A stretch of 45,649 bases of DNA, taken from assembly GCA_030374765.1 (NCBI GenBank), contig JARGXX010000041.1, positions 1 to 45,649 of the forward strand, in the 5' to 3' direction. The notes beneath the pieces were generated by a model. The model worked only from the letters and a program-made list of their open reading frames with translations, made no database searches and was not told the origin of the DNA. The stretch comes from Agarophyton chilense (lineage: Eukaryota > Rhodophyta > Florideophyceae > Gracilariales > Gracilariaceae). Below, piece after piece: positions 11,301-20,181 of this stretch (positions are counted from its first letter, which is position 1; each line of letters opens with the position of its first letter). The translations under genes and the position numbers were made by a program.

Positions 11301-11965
11301 AAGCTATCGGACTCTCTTCCTCTTCCCTGTCTCTCTCCTTTCTTACCTTCTCCCTAATCAACTCCGCCTACATCCCCAGCGGGTTCACCCCCGCCTTACA
11401 AGACGTCGACCAAACATTCAACTGCATCCGCTTCAGAGAACCACCAGTCCCCGTCACACAGCGCATATTTGCCACCTCCACCTTCGGTCCTTCCAAACTT
11501 CCAAAGTTCTCTGACATTCTCGTCTCCGGTACTCCACCGCCTAACTGCAACTTCCCCACTGTTTGGGTCTGCAAGCTCCTCGCCCTTCTTTGCTTTACCA
11601 AAAAAGATGAAAATCCTGACGAACGCGAATACGCTTTCGTCCGCTTCTTCGAACTCACAACTCCCCTCGATCACATGGATGAAACCCTGAAGTACATCAC
11701 CCTCCGTTTGGCAACAGACGATGAACAGGACCACAATATCCCCCCCGCTGGAAACAGATTCCAACGCTCTGGCTCCTATGTCGCACCCTGGTTCGGTCTC
11801 GTTCCCTTCTCCGCCATCCTCAGTTCCGTCCATCTTGTCCGCCAGAACTACCCAGCACGCCCTTTCTTCCCGCCCCTCCCCTGGCATGAACATCGCTTCT
11901 CTATCAACAGATTCTACAGCGACCCACGAGCGAGAGCTTGTTTCTCTACAAAAGAATCAACTTGA
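8226..11965 (+). pseudogene. Plavaka/CACTA-type transposase, two nonsense codons
   Basis: This is the likely mobility gene of the 20-kb element. Exon 1 is open from 8226 to 8625. GTGAGT at 8626 and CAG at 8768 bound a 143-nt phase-1 intron that joins in frame to exon 2 (8769-11965). Exon 2 starts with a zinc-finger-like CTFQTKGHTSLVQHQRRC. One frame then holds YSDKSS (probable first catalytic Asp), LLGYFP, a QCHPVIANYAADIPE block with KPCHRCLS, FEPLDNFHLGISKLVK, and LKFHLLDHI followed by YEHAHLLFKNHYRRTS (probable acidic residue). This succession is typical of Plavaka-like transposases of the CACTA superfamily. A TAG at 9395-9397 and a TGA at 10094-10096 interrupt otherwise continuous similarity, so it is probably dead. 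The true start is unclear; the first ATG of exon 1 is near 8562. Confidence 0.8.
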
Positions 11966-11999
11966 AGCAAATGAAACCCATATTCTGATATTAAAGTTA

Positions 12000-12956
12000 T
12001 CAATCATCAAAAATATCTAGTTCACCTCCGCCTTCCACCCCCTCCCCATCTCTCTCCTCCCCTTCCTCTTTCGCCTCACATATTTCTTTCTCCTCCGCTA
12101 ACAACTCCGTAAACTCGCGTTCTTCAGGCATACAACGTCCGACGTAGCAATCAAATACATACCCTAGAAAAGTAGTCATCTCCTCCAAAAACTCCTCGTA
12201 GCGAACACCCAGATAGACCAGCTGGTTCGAAGGCATCCAAAACGCAACGGTCCCTTCACGTTCCTCATTTCCCAGCACTTCAATCGGGTCCTCATCCTTC
12301 ACACCATGGTTCACAAGCTCCTCTCCGTACTTCTCTTCCACCTTCCTTCTCGCTGTCCGTAAGATATCCTCCACAGCCACAGGCAGATGCTTCGCATACA
12401 GTTTCGAAAACAGCATCTGTCGCTTCCCTCCTCTACCCATCACCTCATCCAACGCCTCTACCACAGATGCAATCCCCGCATCCAAGCAGGCCAGATGCAT
12501 CACACTTCCATCCACATACTGTGTGTCTCCTTCCTTCCACGGTTGCTCCACATCGTACCCCATAAACTCTCTCAACACCTCCACACTCAACCCGTTCTTG
12601 AAGCACAAGTCATCAGGTTCATCCCCATACTTTGTCGAGTTCACATCGTACCCTGAAAAACATAGGTTCTCCATCTTGTCCAACCTCCATGCAGATATGA
12701 CGGGCTCCCCATTCGCGGCTTTCGGGAACAACTTCCCCCGAGCCTCCATCTTCTGCTCTTCATACAACACATTCAGTTCTTCATCATCCTCGTTAAGAGG
12801 TTTTCTAGCAAGTAGAGTATATCCCAGACCCAAAAACAACCTATCCCTCGCATTCCTTTTCCGCACCCCCCCAGCATCACTGAGAGCCTGTTTCATCCGC
12901 CTCCTCAAACACGTATCCCTCCTCAACTCCTCTTCACACTGCTTCTTCATCCCCAT
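12000..12956 (-). CDS. Accessory transposon protein, unknown
   Basis: This open frame of 318 codons starts with ATG at 12956. It ends 35 bp from the stop of the transposase, to which it is convergent. The protein is acidic and ends in a Glu/Gly-rich tail and ELDIFDD. No known domain is recognised. Its frame is open, unlike its neighbours, and it follows the ORF at 13061-14818 on the same strand with a 104-bp gap, so the two may be one transcript. CACTA-type elements often encode a second DNA-binding or regulatory protein, which is a possible role. A stop codon lies five codons upstream of the ATG, supporting this start. Confidence 0.6.
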   Translation of the reverse strand: MGMKKQCEEELRRDTCLRRRMKQALSDAGGVRKRNARDRLFLGLGYTLLARKPLNEDDEELNVLYEEQKMEARGKLFPKAANGEPVISAWRLDKMENLCFSGYDVNSTKYGDEPDDLCFKNGLSVEVLREFMGYDVEQPWKEGDTQYVDGSVMHLACLDAGIASVVEALDEVMGRGGKRQMLFSKLYAKHLPVAVEDILRTARRKVEEKYGEELVNHGVKDEDPIEVLGNEEREGTVAFWMPSNQLVYLGVRYEEFLEEMTTFLGYVFDCYVGRCMPEEREFTELLAEEKEICEAKEEGEERDGEGVEGGGELDIFDD

Positions 12957-13060
12957 CCCCGCAAATTTTCTCTATATCAGATTCTCCAACTCCATCCGCA
13001 CCACATGCAACAACATCTCATCACTTCCCCCTGAAAAGACGGAGTGTAGGCCTTCGGTCC

Positions 13061-14818
13061 CTACGACTTTCTTTCTGTTGCCAGCTCCATAGGATCTAAA
13101 GGCACCATCTTCTTTTCATTTATAATCAAAATAATCTGATTCCTCCCCGCCCTCACTTCTTCTGCCCTGTTCGACCAGTTTCGCTCCGGTTCCCTCCTTC
13201 CGAAGCACAACTCACTCGTCTCCTCCTTTGCATAACGCAATATGTTCTCGTAAACTCTCCAGGCTACTCCAATAAATCGCATATCCACTTCAATTCCATA
13301 CCGTTTCCGACCCCCTTTCCCTTTTTTGCCACCCACTTGTCCTGTTCGACCACGAAGAGTCTCTTGCAATGACGTCAGCAGCATTTCCTTTTTCCTATCT
13401 TCGCCCTCCAGCCTCTTCATATCCCTGTGGGCGAGTTTTAAGCTTAGTTGCAAACTTGCGTTGTCATCCCTTGCCCTTTGAAGCTCCCCCTTCATGTCTC
13501 CAAACTTGGCCAACAGCTGATTCCGCCCCATAAACTTCGTTTCTGCATACGTCATCCCCTTTTGTTCGCCTTCCTTCCACGGGCGAATTTCATCCTCATC
13601 CTCCTCATCCCCACCCCAGAGTCCATCTCCTTTTTCAACCTCCCCTCCCTTCCTCAACTCCCTCACACTCTGGTTTCTCGGAGGTCTCCCCGCGCCCACT
13701 CGGTCGTTTGACCCCTCAGCGTTCCCTTGTTCGACACTCCTCACTGCATGATCCGGGGTCTGTCGATAAGAAGACCGTTGTATTGATCTGCATTCCGGGA
13801 CTCTGCGAAATTGCACCCCCTTCCTTCCAACCACGACTCCTTCTCCCTTAGGCTCCGTCCTTACACGTTTCTCCCCGCTCCCACTTGGTATGGACCTTGG
13901 AAAACGAACTTGGCCTTTACTCCGTTCCGCCCTCCCACCTGGAACAATTTCGTCCTTTGATTCGTCAAAAACGTGTTTCTTTGAACCAGCAGTGCCTCCG
14001 CGTACCTCATTTATTTCTAAACCATGCACTTCTGCTTCATTGCCTTCTCCTTTTTCATGGAAGTTAACACCATGGGAACCACTACACAGTCGCCTCTTCA
14101 CTTCTCTCTCGGTCCCATTCTCTTCGTCACTAGCTAAGGGTGGAAGTTCGTGAACGGCCCGATTACGAGTCATCGGACCTCCCGAATTTCTTTCGATCCT
14201 CCTCACCACCTCGCTCACCGTACCTTCCGTCGCAGACGACGAACCTCTTTCTTGCTCCTTTTCCTTCACCGTCTTAGCAGAGGGCTTCTTGGCTGAAGGT
14301 GCAGACGGAGTGGAGAACGGTGTCTGTGGAAGAGTCGCCGCTTCGCCACCATAAAGTTTCATCATGTTCACGTCCCAGCAATAGAAAGAGTTGCGCTCCA
14401 TATCCCCCAGACGGTTCGGTACGGTATCTGTAGTTTTGAACGGATAAGAGCAATCCATTTTTTTCTCATCCTGAATCAACACCTTCCATACCACCACGGG
14501 TTTCTCCTTCGCCTTCCCGACCAGTTTGTGACCATGCAACTCTCTCCCCAAATCTCCCGTAAGCCTCCCAGTCGCATCAACTGCACCCCTTACAAATGCC
14601 TTCCCCACGACTTTCTTTTCGCCGTTCGGCGTGGTCACCAACCAAGTCACCTGCTCGTCAGGTTTCGGCTTCCATGGTGGGATTCCGACCTTATTCGCCG
14701 GCGTTGCTCCGCTGCGCGTTGCAGGCATCGCGTCCTTCCTGCTAGAAGCCGTAACAGGCGGCTTGGGTTTCCGAGAACTCCGAATGATCCTCCTGTTCTC
14801 TGCGTTTTTGCGCCGCAT
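13061..14818 (-). CDS. Accessory transposon protein with coiled coil, unknown
   Basis: The first ATG in the open frame is at 14818 (MRRKNAENRR); the frame itself is open to 14866. The product would be about 585 residues. The N-terminus is basic (RRKNAENRRIIRSSRKPKP). A compact conserved-looking segment with WLVTTPNGEKKVVGKAF and NSFYCWDVNMMKLYGG follows within the first 190 residues. A long, low-complexity charged middle comes next, and then a predicted coiled coil (LLAKFGDMKGELQRARDDNA onward) near the C-terminus. No family is recognised. A nuclear DNA-binding accessory protein of the transposon is possible but is inference. The frame has no internal stop. Confidence 0.6.
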   Translation of the reverse strand: MRRKNAENRRIIRSSRKPKPPVTASSRKDAMPATRSGATPANKVGIPPWKPKPDEQVTWLVTTPNGEKKVVGKAFVRGAVDATGRLTGDLGRELHGHKLVGKAKEKPVVVWKVLIQDEKKMDCSYPFKTTDTVPNRLGDMERNSFYCWDVNMMKLYGGEAATLPQTPFSTPSAPSAKKPSAKTVKEKEQERGSSSATEGTVSEVVRRIERNSGGPMTRNRAVHELPPLASDEENGTEREVKRRLCSGSHGVNFHEKGEGNEAEVHGLEINEVRGGTAGSKKHVFDESKDEIVPGGRAERSKGQVRFPRSIPSGSGEKRVRTEPKGEGVVVGRKGVQFRRVPECRSIQRSSYRQTPDHAVRSVEQGNAEGSNDRVGAGRPPRNQSVRELRKGGEVEKGDGLWGGDEEDEDEIRPWKEGEQKGMTYAETKFMGRNQLLAKFGDMKGELQRARDDNASLQLSLKLAHRDMKRLEGEDRKKEMLLTSLQETLRGRTGQVGGKKGKGGRKRYGIEVDMRFIGVAWRVYENILRYAKEETSELCFGRREPERNWSNRAEEVRAGRNQIILIINEKKMVPLDPMELATERKS

Positions 14819-14866
14819 CACGTGAACCTTTAGATAAGGGCCTCGGAATCTCTCGCAGACCGTCAC

Positions 14867-15901
14867 GAAAAGCAGGGCCCACTGACAACGTAAATGAACA
14901 CTCGTTGGCTACGTAGCCGTGCGATAGGGATCGCGGGCTTGCTTAACCTCTCTCCGACGATGGCGAACAGAAACGCGTGCAGACAAAAGGAATGAACGCT
15001 GCTTGAAGTCCACTTCACGTCCAAACGAATCGCTTTTTTCGGGTTCGTGATCTGGATGTGTTCACGTCGAGGACTAAGGTCTGCAATTACACTTTGCACA
15101 CCTGTTACAAGCAGCGTAAGAAACAGAGAAGGCGTGTGCGACTCGAGCCGTGCAACAAGAACATCTGCCTCAAGATGATTGACTGCGAAAGTATCTTGTT
15201 CTTGCTGCTGCGCTATTTGGCGAGCTGCTCGATACCCAACGCAGAGACAAATCTCCAATGTGGGTCCCATAGTTGTTGCGACGGCGTCTATATCTGTTCC
15301 GCATAGGTTTGAGTCATAAAGTGTCTGACTACTCACTTTATCAATGACAGCAACATGTGCATCTCAACGATTCATATGTTCTGACTCACATTCGGTGTTT
15401 CAATTCCGTCATTTCGTCGAGTTGAAGCAATTCGACCGCGTTCGCGCCGTTGTGGAATTTCATCCGGGAAGGTAATAGGAGTTGTTTTCTCCTCTGTACC
15501 AAGCCACTTCTCAGCGCTCAATGACCTATGAAGATCGGCTCTCTTTCGGAACAACCTCTCTGTGGAAGCCCATTGCATTTGCAACACGTTTTTACGGCTA
15601 ATGATTTGCCTCCTGTACTCTTTGACCGCATCTACTGTACTCTATTCGCTCTCAAGAGCGCACAGGGTGGGATGAGTTTCCGGACTATCGAGGCCGAAAA
15701 CCAGTGGAGGCGATGGATTTACCTTCGAACAATTGGAAAAAGCGAATTCAGAGCCCTCAGGATTTCTGTTTCGCATACCGCGGTCACTCGAGCGTCGACC
15801 ATTGCGACTTCAGGTTCGGCTTGTGATGTTGTGAATCGGGCTTATTTTCGAGTTTGTTTGCAAAGTAAATGCAGTCTTCCATTCTTCATCATTCGAATCG
15901 T
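14867..15901. other. No recognisable gene
   Basis: Short ORFs exist on both strands. One is a cysteine-rich plus-strand ORF at 15058-15306 (CNYTLHTCYK and later C pairs), another a minus-strand ORF at 14863-15336, and there is one at 15528-15908. None matches a family I know, and they overlap each other. The minus strand of 15400-15900 may be the decayed 3' part of the DCP1 copy. Nothing else is supported. Confidence 0.35.
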
Positions 15902-16745
15902 TCAGTGACGGGTTGTTTCTTCGATCCAACGTTGGATAGTTACTGCGACACTTTGCATCACGGAAGAAATGTTCACATCTGGCGGCAGAGTGGCACCGGT
16001 TACGCCGTAAATACGCTTCAATCCGGGAAAGAAGAGCTCTGGTGAATTATCTTGCACACTGGACGCCTCACTCGGTGTGGGGTTTTTAGTGGGTTGCAAC
16101 GATGGGCATTTTCTGAGGACGCGGGTTGGGAATTTGAGGACGGGTCTTTGCGTTCTTGATATTGGCGTTACGTGGGGTACGCTTCTGTGTACGTTGAGTG
16201 CGTGGGAAGGTATCGAGAAGGCGGGCAGATTGGGTGGGTTGTGAGGCAGACGTTTCGGACGATTGGGAGGAGGAGGGCATTTCGACGGGCGGTGACTGAG
16301 TCGCAGAGAGATTTCTCCCTTTTGCAAGAGCCTGGAGAAGTTGAAACACGGAAGAAGCCTCTGGTTTTTGATAAAACCAGATTCCGATTGTTTTCTGTTT
16401 GGAGTTTGTGTAAATGATCATCTGGTCTTAAAGCTCGATCTCCTTGTTTCCAATGACGACGTCCTCGGAATAGTTTTCAATACTCTTTCGATTTATGATG
16501 AAAATGCGGTGGCGAGCGCGGGCGGAGTTGTTGGGATGGTTTACATGAAGCTCGACGACAAAGAAAGAGCCTTCTATATCCAGTCGACGCCACGCTTGGT
16601 TGTCGTCGAGCTTATAGAGACAGAGGTGCGGGGCAAGTTTGATTACCTTTGTGACAGCTGGGTCGGCCTTTTGCAGCACGGACTAGTTCATTTTAGCGGC
16701 GATAGCATCACGACGGGCAGGGTCGAAATAAATACAAGCCGTCAT
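15902..16745 (-). pseudogene. DCP1: Captured DCP1 (mRNA decapping activator) copy
   Basis: From ATG at 16745 the frame reads YFDPARRDAIAAKMN, TAG, SVLQKADPAVTKVIKLAPH, then CLYKLDDNQAWRRLDIEGSF, RHRIFIINRKSIENYSEDV, EIEL, TAA, and DQMIIYTNSKQKTIGIWFYQ. These are the successive segments of the DCP1 EVH1-like domain (VLQ..DP, DIEGxxFVV, I.NR, IWFY). DCP1 binds DCP2 and activates removal of the mRNA cap in P-bodies. Two in-frame nonsense codons (16683-16685 TAG and about 16428-16430 TAA) and a later frameshift near 16100-16300 make this a pseudogene. It lies inside the transposon, so it is probably a captured host gene. The last frame ends at 15902 after LFFPGLKRIYGVTG..., which I do not recognise. 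Confidence 0.8.
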
Positions 16746-17442
16746 GCTCACGGAAAGCACGAGACCGTTCGGGGCGCCAGATGAATCGCACGGAGAAACG
16801 CCTGAGAGCTGGACGGGAGAAAAGGGGGAGACGGCGAGGGGAGGGGGGGGGTGGATGGTACAGATGGTCGCATTATTTCGCAAGGCGCAGCTTTGAGTCG
16901 GTTTGGCAAGGGGTTCCCAGCTCGAAAGTTGTCTGTTCACAAGGGCTTGCTCGCGACATGGGGAAGGCGGGAGGGAAGTGAAGGGATGAGGGTGACCATT
17001 AGAAGTTGACCAGGGACCGCAAGATACGACGCCACCGCGCACATGTCGAAGATACGCAGGAGTGGAGGGAGCAAGGGCAGCGATCGCGACTGTTAGATGA
17101 GCTGAACGGAATCAGTTGCGCACTGCGTTAGTCCATCGGAAAAGAGGACGACAATTCGGCTGTGCGGTTACGCGATATTGTAAAATACGACCGATGTATT
17201 CTGCCAGAGATGTTTGGCTTATATATGCCGCAGGGTTACGTGAAAGAAGGAAATTCATTGGATGAATGAGGTTACGTGAAAGAAGTAAATCCATTGGTTG
17301 AATGAGGTTACGTGGAAGCAGTCTCAAGTTGTAGACACCCGAGCGGTAGCTTTTCATATTCCACGACCATAGTGGCGAGTTCTCCACCCGCACATGGTTG
17401 AACTCTGTTGAAATTCCCTAGCAGTTCTGAGATTTTCCAGAC
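16746..17442. repeat. Intergenic stretch with short tandem repeat
   Basis: No gene is seen. Near 17234-17320 a unit of about 36 bp (GAGGTTACGTGAAAGAAG with an ATTGG-containing spacer) is repeated two to three times. A G-rich tract lies at 16825-16855. This stretch separates the minus-strand DCP1 copy from the plus-strand zinc-finger ORF and would hold both 5' ends. Confidence 0.45.
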
Positions 17443-18372
17443 ATGGCGAAGCAATTTTTTTGCATTGAAAATGAACGAAAAAAATGTCGGGTAAAGGACG
17501 GAGTGATCGGCTCTGATCATTATTGTCTCATATGCAAGGAACCAATTCATATCATTTGTGGCACATCACCGGTGACACCGATACTGGAAAAATACGGTTC
17601 AGACAAGTCCTTAGAAGGGTGCGTCGTTTGCAGTGTATGTAAAAATCCAGGCGGGGCAAATGGCGGAGCGAGAGATGTGTGCAGTGCCACTGAGGGGAAG
17701 CAAAGACGAGACAAAATTGATGATCAGAACTCAATTAGATTCGTTGGAGAACTAATTCCATCCGATGTGAAGGCATTGGTATATGTTGAAACTTAAGACT
17801 CTCCGGAGAGGAGAGTTTTCAATAAGCATGTGCACTACTTGTGCGTTGCAGGGAATCCTCGTGCCGAAAGCTCTGAATATGACCGTGCTCGCTTAATTCT
17901 CCCAAGGACTCCGCACAAGGTATACTGCACCGACACTCAGCTTGTGATTGATAAGCGTCGAAAAAATGCGGAGAAGGTCCGCAAATACCGTGCCAGACAG
18001 AGAGGAAGGGATAACCGCAACGCACGACGTCGATACCAGGAGAAGAGAGATCAACGCGATAGTGAATCTGCTAGAAATGCCACCTCAAAAAGAAGATCTA
18101 CGGGACAAAACCAAAGACCACGGGTATTTCTTACACCGGCTGGAAGCAGACGAGGCACTGCTGACGCTCACCATCTGCAAGGTGTATATCAAGTTCACAC
18201 GGTTACCGACCTCTATGAAGTTCGGCGAAGTTTTCACATATACAATGAATCGGAGCTTCCTGAAAACGAAAAGAAGAAAATCGTTGAGTTGAAGGGCGAC
18301 GGGGAAGGGGGACGTCAACTAATGTTGGTAACCGAAGAAATCAAAGCGGCTGATGTCGGAAAAATACCGTAG
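17443..18372 (+). pseudogene. Zinc-finger and basic-region protein, one in-frame TAA
   Basis: Starting at ATG 17443, one frame runs to 18372 with a single TAA at 17794-17796. The first part has a metal-binding pattern, CLICKEPIHIICG followed by CVVCSVC (C-x2-C-x4-H-x2-C then C-x2-C-x2-C overlap). After the stop comes HVHYLCVAGNPRAE and a strongly basic stretch (RRKNAEKVRKYRARQRGRD and more) like a nuclear-localisation or DNA-binding basic region. No family is recognised. It may be an accessory DNA-binding protein of the transposon or a captured host gene. An overlapping ORF in another frame (17948-18292) also looks protein-like, so the true frame of the second half is not certain. Confidence 0.5.
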
Positions 18373-18898
18373 AATTGTAAATGATACCGCAAAGCGAAAC
18401 AATCCATCACATATGTTGAGCAATACTGACGGTCATTCCGAATCGGTGAATTGAGCCAGCCATAGTACAGTTCGGATCATTTGAAGATCGAAGGTCGGAA
18501 GAGGATGCCGTGAGTACAATCGAACACATGCCATTTGTTGAAGGCATTAATGTCAATCTCGGCTGGTTCACGAGAAAGAACGCACCTGCATCTCATTCTT
18601 TTTTGTTTCTTGCATCGCGTTTGCCATACATACCTCTTCGGCGCGTATATTGCATCTCTGCCTTTTTGAAGGATAAGAACATGGTGACATTCGGGAAATC
18701 TTCTGAAAAGAATGAAGGTTCGGCGTTTGAGTATAAAGAGACACGTCTTCCGTGACTCTTGTCAATTGAACGGAATGGTTGCATTCTTCGTCCTTTTCTT
18801 TTCTGCTTTCCTTTTTCCCTTCTTTATCTATCCGGAATTGCTGTGGGTCGAGGTCTCGTTTCGTCTAGCACTGTCTGTGAGAACTTTCTGATTGGTGA
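18373..18898. other. No recognisable gene
   Basis: Only short overlapping ORFs on both strands (for example 18510-18755) are present. I see no repeats or motifs of note. Confidence 0.4.
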
Positions 18899-19460
18899 TT
18901 CTTCGACAAGCCGGGTGCGGGGTTAGTTGGAGACAGGGTTGCGGCAGTGGTGGAGGGGAAGTTGGTGCGGGGATTAGTTGCGGACGGGTTGCGGCGGTGG
19001 TGTGGGGAGAGTTGGTGCGGGGGTGAGTTGCGAACGGGGTTGCGGCGGTGGTGGAGGGGAAGTTGGTGCGGGGGTGAGCTGGCGACAGGGTTGCGGCGGT
19101 GGTGGAGGGAGAATTAGTGCGGAGGTTAGGTGGGGACAGAGTTGCAGCGGTGGTGAAAGGGCAGTTGGTGCGGGGGTTAGTTGGGGACAGGGTTGTGGTG
19201 GTGGTGGAGGGGAAGTCGGTGCGGGGGTTAGTTGGAGACAGGGTTGCGGCGGTTGTGGAGGGGAAGTTGGTGCGGGGATTAGTTGCGGACAGGTTGCGGC
19301 GGTGGTGTGGGGAGAGTTGGTGCGGGGGTTAGGTTGGGACAGGATTGCGGAGGTGGTGGAGGGAGAGTTAGTGCGGGGGTTACTTGAGAACAGGGTTGCG
19401 GCGGTGGTGAAGGGGAAGTTGGTGCGGGGGTTAGTTGCGAACGGGGTTGCGGCGGAAGAT
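18899..19460. repeat. 51-bp G-rich minisatellite
   Basis: A unit of 51 bp, occasionally 50 bp, recurs about eleven times. Its core is GTTGCGGCGGTGGTGGAGGG, followed by GAAGTTGGTGCGGGG and TTAGTTGGGGACAGG. Core starts fall near 18941, 18991, 19042, 19093, 19144, 19195, 19246, 19296, 19347, 19398 and 19449. As 51 is a multiple of three, long ORFs appear by default on both strands: a 17-residue Gly/Val-rich repeat on plus and a proline-rich PAPTSPPPPPQP repeat on minus. The G-rich strand could form quadruplexes. Confidence 0.85.
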
Positions 19461-20181
19461 GATGTTTTGGTGAAGGTGGTACAAACGTGGTTTGTGAAAT
19501 CTGAGTTGACGTTTCCAGTGGATTCAGCAAGAGATCGGGAAAGGATGTTGCCCTGAGGAGGGCGCGTGAGAGAATGTGGATCACGGTGACGACGGTTGAG
19601 GCAAAGTAAAATAAAGTTTGGAAGCAGTCGGTGCGCGGATCCCAACAAGATGACGAGTTGGAGGGTTGGCTTTCAGAAGGAGGGTGCGTAACGTGCAGCG
19701 TTGGATGCACTCTCGGTGAAAGCGCTGAGGGAGAAGGGAGGAGGGGAATGAGGGGCTGCGGGGATGGAAATGGCGGGGTGCGGCTGCATGCAGGGGCGCG
19801 AGCAGCGCGGTAAACGTTTGGTGCGCGGCGAGCTGTAGCTTAAGGATGACTAGGGTTGAGAGAGAGGGAGGAGGAGGGTTTAGGGAAGGGGAGGGATGGG
19901 GTTCGTGGTGGTGGTGGTGGTGGTTTAAGCATCGCGGTTGCCGGTTGTTTTGGACCTACACAACGAGCCGTGCGCGTATGCAGTGATACGGGGAAATCGG
20001 TTCCTTTTTGAAACAACTGCGCGCGCGCCCCATTTTGGACGTACATGGCACAGAAGCGACGTGCGCGCTGCAAGTGTGCCACATATGGCGCACCCAAATC
20101 GCAAACACCATATCTGCCTGGCTTTTCGCCATCAACTTGATGGACACTGGTCTTTCGTTCGAGCAAGCCACGCGCCAGTGA
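19461..20181. other. No recognisable gene
   Basis: This stretch lies between the minisatellite and the MED13 copy. A plus-strand ORF at 19938-20393 partly overlaps the MED13 frame and may be its decayed extreme N-terminus, but I see no motif. A short GGT run lies near 19906-19922. Confidence 0.35.

Noticed and set aside
12957..13060. Intron joining the two minus-strand accessory ORFs
   Set aside because: Candidate donor (GTAGGG) and acceptor (TATAG) give a stop soon after joining. The evidence is too weak to call one gene.
14863..15336. Protein gene on the minus strand
   Set aside because: No recognisable domain. It overlaps a cysteine-rich ORF on the other strand, and neither has supporting context.
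18899..19460. CRISPR-like array
   Set aside because: Units are contiguous 51-bp repeats without unique spacers, and the context is eukaryotic.
18974..19710. Long minus-strand proline-rich ORFs as a cell-wall type protein gene
   Set aside because: They are produced by the 51-bp repeat, whose length is a multiple of three. There is no signal peptide or non-repeat domain, and an equally long frame exists on the plus strand.
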